A stretch of 64,000 bases of DNA from Pagrus major. Lineage: Eukaryota > Chordata > Actinopteri > Spariformes > Sparidae. This document shows, in pieces, positions 12,611 through 23,607 of the stretch. A model generated the notes under the pieces. That model ran no database searches, had not been told where the DNA came from, and saw only the letters and a program-made list of their open reading frames with translations. How positions within the stretch are numbered: position 1 is the first letter of the stretch; each line of letters opens with the position of its first letter. The stretch spans positions 24,080,660 to 24,144,659 of the forward strand of contig NC_133235.1 of NCBI RefSeq assembly GCF_040436345.1, given 5' to 3'. The position numbers and the translations under genes were made by a program.

Positions 12611-15600
12611 TTACTCCACGTCTGTTGGATCCCACGTCACACGTCTGTCTTCATGCAGACTCCCCAAAGTGGCCATGTCCAACTCCTCCAGCTGGAACCC
12701 AAACACCTATGTACAGGTAGAGGAGGAGGAAGAGGGTGAAATGAAGAAATGAATTTAATTCAATCTATCCTTTAAAGGTCCAATATGTCAGAAATGTAGT
12801 TTGAAATATTCAATTAAACTTATCCAAACTAAAAATATCAACAGAATGTGAAGAAATGGGAGTTTTGATATTATATCAAAGTGTACTGTGTTGCAGAGAT
12901 GTCTACTGATGTTAGCATGCTCGTACTAGCCTGTCCTTTTTCATAATACCACTCCGACCCTCCTGTCCGGGCCACTAGCTGCACGTCTAACTGAGTCTAA
13001 CACGTGTCTTTTTAATATGTTTTCTGTCTTCATGCATGCTTGATTTGTACGGAAGCCCTAAAGGGCCAGGCATTCATACATTTTATTTCCTCCATTTTCC
13101 TGTGATAACGAGTAAATTTCATTTGTTTTCTCGAGTTATTATCTCGAAATAACTGCCGTTTTCCAAAGATAACGGGATAATTTTCTCGAGATAACGAAAC
13201 TTTGTTTCAAAAAACAAAACGATAGTGTAGTATATTAAATCATTGCAGGAAACATCATTCAGTGTAGCAATGTCAGAGGAGCAGGAGCATATCGATCACC
13301 GCACCACATATGTTTTCAATCAAGGCCTGACACAGGCTGAAATAGCATTATGCCTTGCTATTATAGATAATATACACATTAGTGTGCGTAATCTAAAAAG
13401 ACGGTTAGCAAGGCTTCCGCTATATCGGTGGCACAATCTAAGTGAGCCTGATGTCGTCGTTAACTACATAGCTGACCAGCTACGAGGTCCCGGGCGTCTC
13501 CATAATCTCAGGCCTATCATATCACAGTCATTATCTCGAGATCTCGAATTGATTATATCGTTATCTCGGGAAAACAAAGTTTCATTATCTCGAGATCTCA
13601 AATTAATTATATCGTTATCTCGGGAAAACAAAGTTTCGTTATCTCGAGATCTCAAATTAATTTTATCGTTATCTCGAGATCTCTGGAAAATTATCCCGTT
13701 ATCTCAGGAAAACGGCAGTTGTTATTTCGAGATAATAACTCGATCTCGAGAAAACAAATGAAATTTACTCGTTATCACAGGAAAACGGAGGAAATAAAAT
13801 GTATGAATGCCTGGCCCTGCATTCATACATTTTATTTCCTCCGTTTTCCCGTGATAACGAGTTAATTTCATTTGTTTTCTCGAGATCTCGAGTTATTATC
13901 TCGAAATAACAACTGCTGTTTTCTCGAGATCTCGAATTAATTATATCGTTATCTCGGGAAAACAAAGTTTCGTTATCTCGAGATCTCAAATTAATTATAT
14001 TGTTATTTCGGGAAAACAAAGTTTCGTTATCTCGAGATCTCAAATTAATTATATTGTTATTTCGGGAAAACAAAGTTTCGTTATCTCGAGATCTCAAATT
14101 AATTATATTGTTATTTCGGGAAAACAAAGTTTCGTTATCTCGAGATCTCAAATTAATTATATTGTTATTTCGGGAAAACAAAGTTTCGTTATCTCGAGAT
14201 CTCGGGAAAATTATCCCGTTATCTCAGGAAAACGGCAGTTGTTATTTCGAGATAATAACTCGAGATCTCGAGAAAACAAATGAAATTAACTCATTATCAC
14301 GGGAAAATGGAGGAAATAAAATGTATGAATGCATGGCCCTTTAGGGCTTCCATAGATTTGTCCATCTCAACATAATGAATCTTTCTCAACCTCTCAATTT
14401 TCAACAGTTTTTACGAAGCTTAATGTGCAATCATCCAAAAGACTGACCAAAGCAATTCCAACTCACTTGACAGTTTTCTTTTATCCTCTTCTCTTTGATG
14501 GATTTTGGTATCGTGACAACTCCATTCTGAGGAAAAGAAGGAAAACCACGGCATTAATTATATAACTTGTGACATATGTGTCAGGCTAACTCAACTGAGG
14601 GCAATGTCTGATCAATGTAACAACCTGAATGCTCCAGCGGATGCAGATCTGAGCTGGTGTGCGTCTGTACTTTTCTGCTATCTGGAGAACAGTTGGGTCG
14701 CTGAAGACTTGACCCTTGGCAAGAGGACTGTACCCTTCAACCACGATTCCCTCCTTCTGACAGTACTCCTTCAGGTTACTGGGCTGCTGGAAAGGATGGT
14801 ACTCCACCTGATGAGAACATTTTTAAGATGCATCATAGGCAAGTTTATGGGGCAAGTTAGTACTCAAACAGCAGACTAATATAAGTTTATGGACGAAAGC
14901 TACTTAGAAATACTGCCATAAGTGTGGATATGGGGACCCTCACGCAGGAGCGATCGCACCCTCACAACTACAGTCTTTTTTTATTATCATATCTGAAACA
15001 AAAATATCATTCCCCAAATCTGCCCTGAATTCCCCTAAGAACCAAATAAATACATTTTATGAAAACAAAAAACTAAACCCCTACCTGGTTCACATGTGGC
15101 ACAACACTGCAGTCCTCCTTTAACTGTTCCAGGTGGTGGACCAGAAAGTTGCTCACTCCAATAGCACGGCACACCCCTTCAGTGACAGAGATACTTATGC
15201 TGTATGGATATCCCACTCTCAGCACGTTATCGACTATTCGTAATATGCATATTTTGTATACTTATATTTGATGCTGCCACGGCCTGGATTGCTGCCGAAC
15301 AAAGTTTTGCTGTATTTCAAAAATGCAATGACAATAAAGTATCTATCTATGTTCTGTACCTTCTTCGTAAAGTTCCTCCAAAGCTCTCCAGGTCTCAGCT
15401 CTCACCTCCCTGTTGGAGCAGCCTGGTCGCATTGACCCCGGCCAGTGCATCAGGTACAGATCTGAAAAAAAGGGGGCAGGTGATGAGTTGAGATACTGAC
15501 AAAGATGCACAGAACAAGCATTATTAGACAGAGCAAAACAACAACAAAGAAAACTGTAGTTTCATACCAAAATATTCAACCCCCATCCTTGAGCAGGAGT

Positions 15601-16266
15601 CAGCCTTCTTCTTTGCAGCTTTGTACCCGTAGTCCAATGGCCAGAGTTTGTCAGTGATCCATAGATCCCTTCGAGGTATTCCACTTTCTTTGAGAGCTTG
15701 ACCCAGTTTCTCCTCACAGCCATAGCGCATTGCTGTGTCAATGTGGCGCACACCACACTCAGTAAGAGCGTACAAAATGGCATCATGAGAGTATCCGCCA
15801 AAACGTGATGTGCCTGTTAAAGAGAGGAGATGTTAGACAAATCACAGGCTGTCTGAATTCAAAGGTCTTTTGTGGTCGTCTTTGTTTTTGGTATATTCAG
15901 AAACAATAGCGCCAAGGCCCTTTACGAACACAAATCTACAGTATGTTCATTGTTGAGAGAGAAAAAAATGTCTGACTGAAAAATAAACAGAAAGAGAAAT
16001 TCAGAATTGACTTTCTAAGTCTGAATGTTACAATTCATTCATTGACAAAACAAATCATCTGATGTGAACAAAAACAAATGTGTAAAAAATAATGGTAATA
16101 ATAGGTAAAGCAGCACCATACAATATGTTGAGTTTTATATTTGCATTGTTGTCATGATACACACCCAGGATTTACCAAAATAAAACGTACCTAATCCCAA
16201 TATTGGCATCTGCAGACCATTGGAAAGTGGGACTGTAGGACAATGCAGCACTGACGTGTCAGTCAT
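12611..16266 (-). CDS. Aldo-keto reductase, 284 residues, complete
   Basis: Predicted NADPH-dependent carbonyl reductase of the aldo-keto reductase superfamily, with a (beta/alpha)8 barrel and probable cytosolic location. Coding exons in transcript order are 16266-16191, 15813-15568, 15461-15360, 15176-15085, 14807-14625, 14526-14467 and 12706-12611, giving 855 bp with consistent phases. The catalytic tetrad is visible: Asp and Tyr in HIDTAMRYG, Lys in ITDKLWP, and His in LYLMHWPG. IPKSIKEKRIKENCQ matches the cofactor phosphate-binding loop. It is shorter than the AKR1 family (about 320 residues) and resembles the bacterial-type glyoxal/diketogluconate reductase branch found in many animals. 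The donor after exon 5 reads GTTGTT, a weak but valid GT site. A 5' UTR intron is likely: an acceptor AG lies about 30 bp upstream of the ATG, and the 5' exon probably lies near 16.5-16.7 kb. The physiological substrate is unknown. Confidence 0.9.
12770..12995. mobile_element. Fragment of a fish interspersed repeat in the last reductase intron
   Basis: It begins CCTTTAAAGGTCCAATATG, which resembles the termini of other elements in this window (41597, 49141 and 59782), all of the form TTTAAAGG(T/G)...TATG. Only one end is recognisable, so the borders are approximate and the family assignment rests on this terminal similarity. Confidence 0.4.
13243..13761 (+). pseudogene. N-terminal fragment of an integrase-core transposase-like protein
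   Basis: A 172-codon ORF; a better-placed start is the second Met at 13270. The first ~85 residues look like genuine protein, with a helix-turn-helix-like stretch around GLTQAEIALCLAIIDNI and an Arg-rich segment NLKRRLARL. After LRGPGRLH the reading frame runs into the TCTCGAG-type repeats, so the C-terminus is low-complexity translation of repeat DNA. From memory, similar N-termini occur in fish proteins with a DDE integrase core of the IS3EU/Ginger type; the catalytic core is absent here. The element is therefore probably a deletion derivative that depends on another copy for movement. A database search would settle the family. Confidence 0.5.
13545..13665. repeat. 54-bp tandem repeat, first block
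   Basis: About two and a half copies of a 54 bp unit containing TTATCTCGAGATCTCAAATT and GGGAAAACAAAGTTTCGTTA. The unit length is a multiple of three, so its translation repeats every 18 residues. Confidence 0.8.
13925..14200. repeat. 54-bp tandem repeat, second block
   Basis: Five copies of the same 54 bp unit as the block at 13545, nearly identical to each other, inside the second half of the inverted-repeat element. The shared TCTCGAGATCTC word is almost palindromic, so both strands read alike. Confidence 0.8.
15190..15353 (+). mobile_element. 3' end of a retroposon within a 183-bp reductase intron
   Basis: The segment ends in AATAAAGTATCTATCTATG. A 3' AATAAAG followed by short tandem (ATCT)n is typical of the tails of fish LINE/SINE retroposons. 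The left border is approximate. The insert fills most of the intron 15177-15359, and its tail stops a few bases from the splice donor of the minus-strand exon 15360-15461. Confidence 0.55.
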
Positions 16267-16749
16267 GTTCACCTGAGCAGTGCTGGGCAACCTGTGATGA
16301 AAATAAAAGTCATTATTAGTTATTATTATCTGCTAACTTTAACGAACATCTGGGTCCTAGCCTGCTATTACACATCTGCAACAATAAAGACTACCCACAT
16401 CCTTCCAAAGCACTTTTTGTTCATACTATATACCCGTTGCAAACACCGCACCGCCAACGACACGTACCTGAGCTTTGCTGTGACAAATGTGGACTTTCAA
16501 GTTGAAGCCCATTGTGAAGTAGTTTTGCGTGTTGTAGTTTTCAAAGCAAACACATTAGCATCTCTGGGGTGGGAGGAGATATGCCTCCGAGAGGAAAACC
16601 AAATGACACGACAGGCAGGCCTATGGGTAATCCGTTGGTTCAGCCCACAAAGATGGCGTCTGTTTTCAAAGCGCTCAAGTGAGTGAAGACTGACGTACGA
16701 CACCGTTGCGTAGAAAACGCAAACGTAAAGGAGTAAACCGCATTTTATT

Positions 16750-16812
16750 AGGGCCCGAGCACGGAACTCCGTGCGAGGACCTATTGAAATCGTAAGAATT
16801 CTTATTATTATT
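16750..16812 (+). repeat. Extra unit head at the left edge of the array
   Basis: A 63 bp copy of the unit head (GGGCCCGAGCACGGAACTCC and onward) followed directly by the full head of unit 1. Its hairpin arm sequence (CACGG/CCGTG) differs from all others in the array. Extra heads also occur at 19986 and 25194. Confidence 0.8.
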
Positions 16813-18374
16813 AGGGCCCGAGCAGTGAAACTGCGAGGACCCTATTGTAATTGTAATGATTATTATTTTTTGTTATATTTTTTCTTTGTCCAAAATGATC
16901 GCATTTTTCACTGCCTGAACATACCCCAAAACTCATCAAACTTGGAATATAGATCAGACCTGGCGAAAAATTTTATAATCTGTTGTCATTGTGAATTTTC
17001 AGCACTAGGTGGCGCTATAATCAAGGAAAGTGCGTTTTGGCTAATAACTCCCACATACTTTGTCGCACGTTCAAAAACCTTATATCCACGCGTTCAGTGA
17101 ATCTTGCTGAATCTCCTGATATAGGCCACGCCCATTTCCGCCTACCGTTTTTTTTCGCTAGCTCGCGAAATGTCGCAAACCTACTTTTTCGAACTCCTCC
17201 CGGGCAATTTCACCAATGTGCATGAAACTTTGCACACAGCATCTGTGGACACTCCTGACAAAAAGTTATTAAAAGAATTTTAATATTCCAAACAATACTC
17301 AAGTTATTAAATACCAACTTCCTGTGGATTCGGGTCACAACAGGAAGTGTTGCATATCTCCACATTGGTGTGTCCGAATGACGTGAAACTCAGGATACTA
17401 CTTCCCCATGAGCCCCTAAGGCTCTGTGCCAAATGTTGGCCCATGACCACTAGGTGGCGCTATTTAAATTGAAGTATTTTATATCTCGACATCGGTTGGT
17501 CGGATTAACACAAAACTTGGTCCACTGATTGCCAATGGCCTCCTGAGGACAGCTGAGAAAGGGGTTACCGATCTGACACTAGGTGGCGCTCTGGTGGCAG
17601 TTTCATTTTATATTTGGCACTGTGCCCACACCATAACACTTATGGATATGAAATTCATAGGGGTGGTATAGACTGGCCCCTGTAACTCACACACCAAAAA
17701 TGACCAGCAGGTGGCGCTATTATCAAGAAAAAACGTTTTTTGCTAATTACTCCCACATAATATGGTGGACATTGTTAAACATTATATCTATATCTTTCCT
17801 GAATACAGCCGAACCGTGTGATGTAGGCCACGCCCACGTTCGCACTGAATTTCCATTCGCAAATTCGCCAAATGTCGCAAACCTACTTTTTCGAACTCCT
17901 CCCAGGCTATTTTTCCAATTTGCACCAAACTTTGCACGCAGCATCTCTGGACCCTCCTGACAAAAAGTTATTAAAAGAAATGTGCTAGTCCACAGAACGC
18001 CCAAAATATAAAACAACAATTTCCTGCGCATTGTGGTTAAACAGACATTCTTGTGTATCTTGATGAAATACAGTCCGATGAACACAAAACTTTTTTGATT
18101 TGTCTTCCATGCCCACATGAGGGTTCGTGCCAAATTCGGTGCATATCCACCAATAGGTGGCGCTTTTATTGCTAAATGACGAAATGACAGCTTGACTGCC
18201 TTCACTGTCATTTCCTCAATGGAAGTTGTTGCATGTAGAAGCCCCGACAGCAGCATGTCACGACAGCAGCTTGCCCCAACGGCAGCATGTCCCGACAGCA
18301 GCACGCCCGAGAGCAGCACGCCCCGACCCGCGTGGACTGCGAGGGCCCGTTCATCGCTGCTTGCAGCTTTAATT
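16813..18374 (+). repeat. Array unit 1
   Basis: A 1562 bp unit. CTCF-like motif cores (AGGTGGCGCT) start at 17007, 17452, 17581, 17709 and 18155. The unit ends in a short block of a 15-bp CAG-rich repeat (about 18240-18330), then TTCATCGCTGCTTGCAGC. Confidence 0.88.
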
Positions 18375-19985
18375 AGGGCCCGAGCAGGGAACCTGCGAGG
18401 TCCCTATTGTAATTGTAGTGATTATTATTTTTTTTTTTTTTTTTTTTCTTCTGACGAAATGATCGCATTTTTCACTGCCTGAACATACCCCAAAACTCAT
18501 CAAACTTGGAATATAGATCAGACCTGGCGAAAAATTTTATAATCTGTTGTCATTGTGAATTTTCACCACTAGGTGGCGCTATAATCAAGGAAAGTGTGTT
18601 TTGGCTAATAACTCCCACATACTTTGTCGCACATTCAAAAACCTTATATCCACGCGTTCAGTGAATCTTGCTGAATCTCATGATATAGGCCACGCCCATT
18701 TCCGCCTACCGTTTTTTTTCGCTAGCTCGCGAAATGTCGAAAACCTACTTTTTCGAACTCCTCCCAGGCAATTTTACCGATTTGCACCAAACTTTGCACA
18801 CAGCATCTGTGGACCCTCCTGACAAAAAGTTATTAAAAGAATTTTGCTATTCCAAACAATACTCAAGTTATTAAATAACAACTTCCTGTAGATTCGGGTC
18901 ACAACAGGAAGTGTTGCATATCTCCACATTGGTGTGTCCAAATGACGTGAAACTCAGGATACTACTTCCCCATGAGCCCCTAAGGCTCTGTGCCAAATGT
19001 TGGCCCATGACCACTAGGTGGCGCTATTTAAATTGAACTATTTTATATCTCGACATCGGTTGGTCAGATTAACACAAAACTTGGTACACTCATTGCCAAT
19101 GGCCTCCTGAGGACAACTGACGAAGGTGTTACCGATCTGACACTAGGTGGCGCTCTGGTGGCAGTTTCATTTTATAATTGGCACTGTGCCCACACCATAA
19201 CACTTATGGATATGAAACTGATTGGGGTGGTATAGACTGGCATCTGTAACTCACACACCAAAAATCACCAGCAGGTGGCGCTATTATCAAGAAAAAATGT
19301 TTTTTGCTAATTACTCCCACATAATATGGTGCACATCGTTAAACATTATATCTATATGTTCCCTGAATACAGCCGAACCGTGTGATGTAGGCCACGCCCA
19401 CGTTCGCACTGAATTTCCATTCGCAAATTCGCCAAATGTCGCAAACCTACTTTTTCGAACTCCTCCCAGGCAATTTTTCCAATTTGCACCAAACTTTGCA
19501 CACAGCATCTGTGGAGTCTCCTGACAAAAAGTTATTAAAAGAATTGTGATAGTCTAAAGTACGGCCAAAATATAAAACAACAATTTCCTGCACGTTGTGG
19601 TAAACCACACAGTCTTGCATATCTTGATGAAATACAGTCCGATTAACACAAAACTTTTTTGATTTGTCTTCCATGCCCACATGAGGGTTCGTGCCAAATT
19701 CGGTGCATATCCACCAATAGGTGGCGCTTTTATTGCTAAATGACGAAATGACAGCTTGACTGCCTTCACTTTCATTTCCTCAATGGAAGTTGTTGCATGT
19801 AGAAGCCCCGACAGCAGCGCGCCCCGACAGCAGCACGCCCGACAACAGCATGCCCCGACAGCAGCATGCCCCGACAGCAGCTTGCCCCAACGGCAGCATG
19901 TCCCGACAGCAGCACGCCCGACAGCAGCACGCCCCGACTTGCGTGGACTGCGAGGGCCCGTTCATCGCTGCTTGCAGCTTTAATT
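18375..19985 (+). repeat. Array unit 2
   Basis: A 1611 bp unit. Motif cores start at 18571, 19016, 19145, 19273 and 19719, with the same spacings as unit 1. Its head hairpin is of the GCAGG-GAA-CCTGC type. The CAG-rich block at 19805-19940 is longer than in unit 1. Confidence 0.88.
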
Positions 19986-22093
19986 AGGGCCCGAGCAGTG
20001 AAACTGCGAGGACCCTATTGTTTTTGTAGTGATTATTAGGGCCCGAGCAGTGAAACTGCAAGGACCCTATTGTAATTGTAGTGATTATTATTTTTTTTTT
20101 TTTTTTTCTTCTGACGAAATGATCGCATTTTTCACTGCCTGAACATACCCCAAAACTCACCAAACTTGGAATATAGATCAGACCTGGCGAAAAATTTTAT
20201 AATCTGTTGTCGTTGTGAATTTTCAGCACTAGGTGGCGCTATAATCAAGGAAAGTGTGTTTTGGCTAATAACTCCCACATACTTTATCGCACATTCAAAA
20301 ACCTTATATCCACGCGTTCAGTGAATCTTGCTGAATCTCCTGATATAGGCCACGCCCATTTCCGCCTACCGTTTTTTTTCGCTAGCGCGCAAAATTTCGC
20401 AAACCTACTTTTTCGAACTCCTCCCAGGCAATTTGACCAATTTGCACCAAACTTTGCACACAGCATCTGTGGACCCTCCTGACAAAAAGTTATTAAAAGA
20501 ATTTTGCTATTCCAAACAATACTCAAGTTATTAAAGAACAACTTCCTGTAGATTTGGGTCAAAACAGGAAGTGTTGCACAGCTCCACATTGGTGTGTCCA
20601 AATGACATGAATCTCAGGATACTACTTCCCCATGAGCCCCTAAGGCTCTGTGCAAAATCTTGGCCCATGACCACTAGGTGGCGCTATTTAAATTGAAGTA
20701 TTTTATATCTCAACATCGGTTGGTCAGATTAACACAAAACTTGGTACACTGAATGCCAATGGCCTCCTGAGGACAACTGACGAAGGTGTTACCGATCTGA
20801 CACTAGGTGGCGCTCTGGTGGCAGTTTCATTTTATAATTGGCACTGTGCCCACACCATAACACTTATGGATATGAAACTGATTGGGGTGGTATAGACTGG
20901 CATCTGTAACTCACACACCAAAAATGACCAGCAGGTGGCGCTATTATCAAGACAAAACGTTTTTTGCTAATTACTCTCACATAATATGGTGCACATTGTT
21001 AAACATTATATCTATATGTTCCCTGAATACAGCCGAACCGTGTGATGTCGGCCCCGCCCACGTTCGCACTGAATTTCCATTCGCAAATTCGCCAAATGTT
21101 GCAAACCTACTTTTTCGAACTCCTCCCAGGCAATTTTTCCAATTTGCACCAAACTTTGCACAGAGCATCTGTGGACTCTCCTGACAAAAAGTTATTAAAA
21201 GAATTGTGATAGTCTTAAGAACGACCAAAATATAAAACAACAATTTCCTGCACGTTGTGGTAAACCACACAGTCTTGCATATCTTGATGAAATACAGTCC
21301 GATTAACACAAAACTTTTGGCAATTGTGTTCCATGGCACGATGAGCATTTCTACCAAATTTCGTGCTAATCGACCAATAGGTGGCGCTATTATCAAGAAA
21401 AAACGTTTTTTGCTAATTACTCCCACATAATATGGTGCACATTGTTAAACATTATATCTATATGTGCCCTGAATACAGCCGAACCGTGTGATGTAGGCCA
21501 CGCCCACGTTCGCACTGAATTTCTATTCGCAAATTTGCCAAATGTCGCAAACCTACTTTTTCGAACTCCTCCCAGGCAATTTCTCCAATTTGCACCAAAC
21601 TTTGCACGCAGCATCTGTGGACCCTCCTGACAAAAAGTTATGAAAAGAAATGTGCTAGTCCACAGACCGCCCAAAATATAAAACAACAATTTCCTGCACA
21701 TTGTGGTCAAACAGACATTCTTGTGTATCTTGATGAAATACAGTCCAATTAACACAAAACTTTTGGCAATTGTGTTCCATGGCACGATGAGCATTTCTAC
21801 TAAATTTCGTGCAAATCGACCAATAGATGGCGCTTTTATTGCTAAATGACGAAACAGCAGCTTCACTGCCTTCAGTTTTGATTCCTCTATGGAAGTTGTT
21901 GCATATACAAGCCTCGACAGCAGCATGCCCACACAGCAGCATGTAACGACAGCAGCATGCCACGACAGCAACATGCCCCGACAGCAGCATGTCACGACAG
22001 CAGCATGCCCCGACAGCAGCATGTCCCGACAGCAGCACGCCCCGACCCGCGTGGACTGCGAGGGCCCGTTCATCGCTGCTTGCAGCTTTAATT
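19986..22093 (+). repeat. Array unit 3 (long form with duplicated second module)
   Basis: A 2108 bp unit with two heads (19986 and 20038) and an extra copy of the second module (about 21375-21820). Motif cores start at 20231, 20676, 20805, 20933 and 21379, with a degenerate AGATGGCGCT at 21825. From the second head to the end it appears identical to unit 6. Confidence 0.88.
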
Positions 22094-23607
22094 ATTATTT
22101 GTTTTTTTTTTTTTTTTCCTGCCAAAATGATCGCATTTTTCACTGCCTGAACATACCCCAAAACTCACCAAACTTGGAATATAGATCAGACCTGGCGAAA
22201 AATTTTATAATCTGTTGTCGTTGTGAACTTTCACCACTAGGCGGCGCTATAATCAAGGAAAGTGTGTTTTGGCTAATAACTCCCACATACTTTATCGCAC
22301 ATTCAAAAACCTTATATCCACGCGTTCAGTGAATCTTGCTGAATCTCCTGATGTAGGCCACGCCCATTTCCGCCTACCGTTTTTTTTCGCTAGCTCGCAA
22401 AATGTCGAAAACCTACTTTTTCGAACTCCTCCCAGGCAATTTCACCGATTTGCACGAAACTTTGCACACCGCATCTGTGGTCCCTCCTGACAAAAAGTTA
22501 TTAAAAGAATTTTAATACGCCAAAGAATACTCAAGTTATTAAATAACAACTTCCTGTGGATTCGGGTCACAACAGGAAGTGTTGCATATCTCCACATTGG
22601 TGTGTCCAAATGACGTGAAACTCAGGACACTACTTCCCCATGAGCCCCTAAGGCTGTGTGCAAAATCTTGGCCCATGACGACTAGGTGGCGCTATTTAAA
22701 ATGAAGTATTTTATATCTCCACATCGGTTGGTCGGATTAACACAAAACTTGGTACACTGATTGCCAATGGCCTCCTGAGGACAGCTGACAAAGGGGTTAC
22801 CGATCTGACACTAGGTGGCGCTCTGGTGGCAGTTTCATTTTATAATTGGCACTGTGCCCACACCATAACACTTATGGACATGAAACTGATTGGGGTGGTA
22901 TAGACTGGCATCTGTAACTCACACACCAAAAATCACCAGCAGGTGGCGCTATTATCAAGACAAAACGTTTTTTGCTAATTACTCTCACATAATATGGTGC
23001 ACATTGTTAAACATTATATCTATATGTTCCCTGTATCCAGCCGAACCGTGTGATGTCGGCCACGCCCACGTTCGCACTGAATTTCCATTCGCAAATTCGC
23101 CAAATGTCGCAAACCTACTTTTTCGAACTCCTCCCAGGCAATTTCTCCAATTTGCACCAAACTTTGTACGCAGCATCTGTGGACCCTCCTGACAAAAAGT
23201 TATTAAAAGAAATGTGCTAGTCCACAGACCGCCCAAAATATAAAACAACAATTTCCTGCACATTGTGGTCAAACAGACATTCTTGTGTATCTTGATGAAA
23301 TACAGTCGGATGAACACAAAACTTTTGGCAATTGTGTTCCATGGCACGATGAGCATTTCTACTAAATTTCGTGCAAATCGACCAATAGGTGGCGCTTTTA
23401 TTGCTAAATGACGAAACAGCAGCTTCACTGCCTTCAGTTTTGTTTCCTCTACAGAAGTTGTTGCATGAACAAGCCTCGACAGCAGCATGCCCGGACAGCA
23501 GCATGTCACGACAGCAGCATGCCCCGACAGCAGCACGCCCCGACGGCAGCACGGCCCGACCCGCGTGGACTGCGAGGGCCCGTTCATCGCTGCTTGCAGC
23601 TTTAATT
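22094..23607 (+). repeat. Array unit 4 (head missing)
   Basis: A 1514 bp unit that lacks the GGGCCCGAGC head hairpin and starts directly with the ATT/poly-T tract. Motif cores start at 22239 (AGGCGGCGCT variant), 22684, 22813, 22941 and 23387. Confidence 0.86.

Larger units (their letters stand above)
13051..14352. mobile_element. Inverted-repeat DNA transposon, two joined copies, in the last reductase intron
   Basis: The outer ends are inverted copies: GGAAGCCCTAAAGGGCCAGG at the left, matched at the right by a segment ending CCCTTTAGGGCTTCC. The similarity continues inwards for about 50 bp through ATTCATACATTTTATTTCC. A second pair of such ends meets near 13800-13840, so two copies lie end to end. 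The interior is dominated by words such as TCTCGAGATAACGA on both strands. Left and right flanks show no obvious target-site duplication. It carries the ORF at 13243-13761. Confidence 0.7.

Noticed and set aside
13464..14181. Repetitive ORFs (13464-13655, 13765-14181 and 14000-14344) as proteins
   Set aside because: They are translations of the 54 bp tandem repeat and its near-palindromic words on both strands, with 18-residue periodicity and no protein-like composition.
16497..16703. A 68-codon minus-strand ORF upstream of the reductase as a separate gene
   Set aside because: It lies where the 5' exon or UTR of the reductase is expected and shows no known domain; it is more likely untranslated leader or chance.
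17700..17960. Recurring + strand ORFs of 70-100 codons in the array (such as those starting MGWYRLASV or MANNSHILYR) as genes
   Set aside because: They occur once per unit at fixed places, have no recognisable domain, start in AT-rich non-coding sequence and vary in length by chance stops. They are best read as by-products of the tandem repeat.
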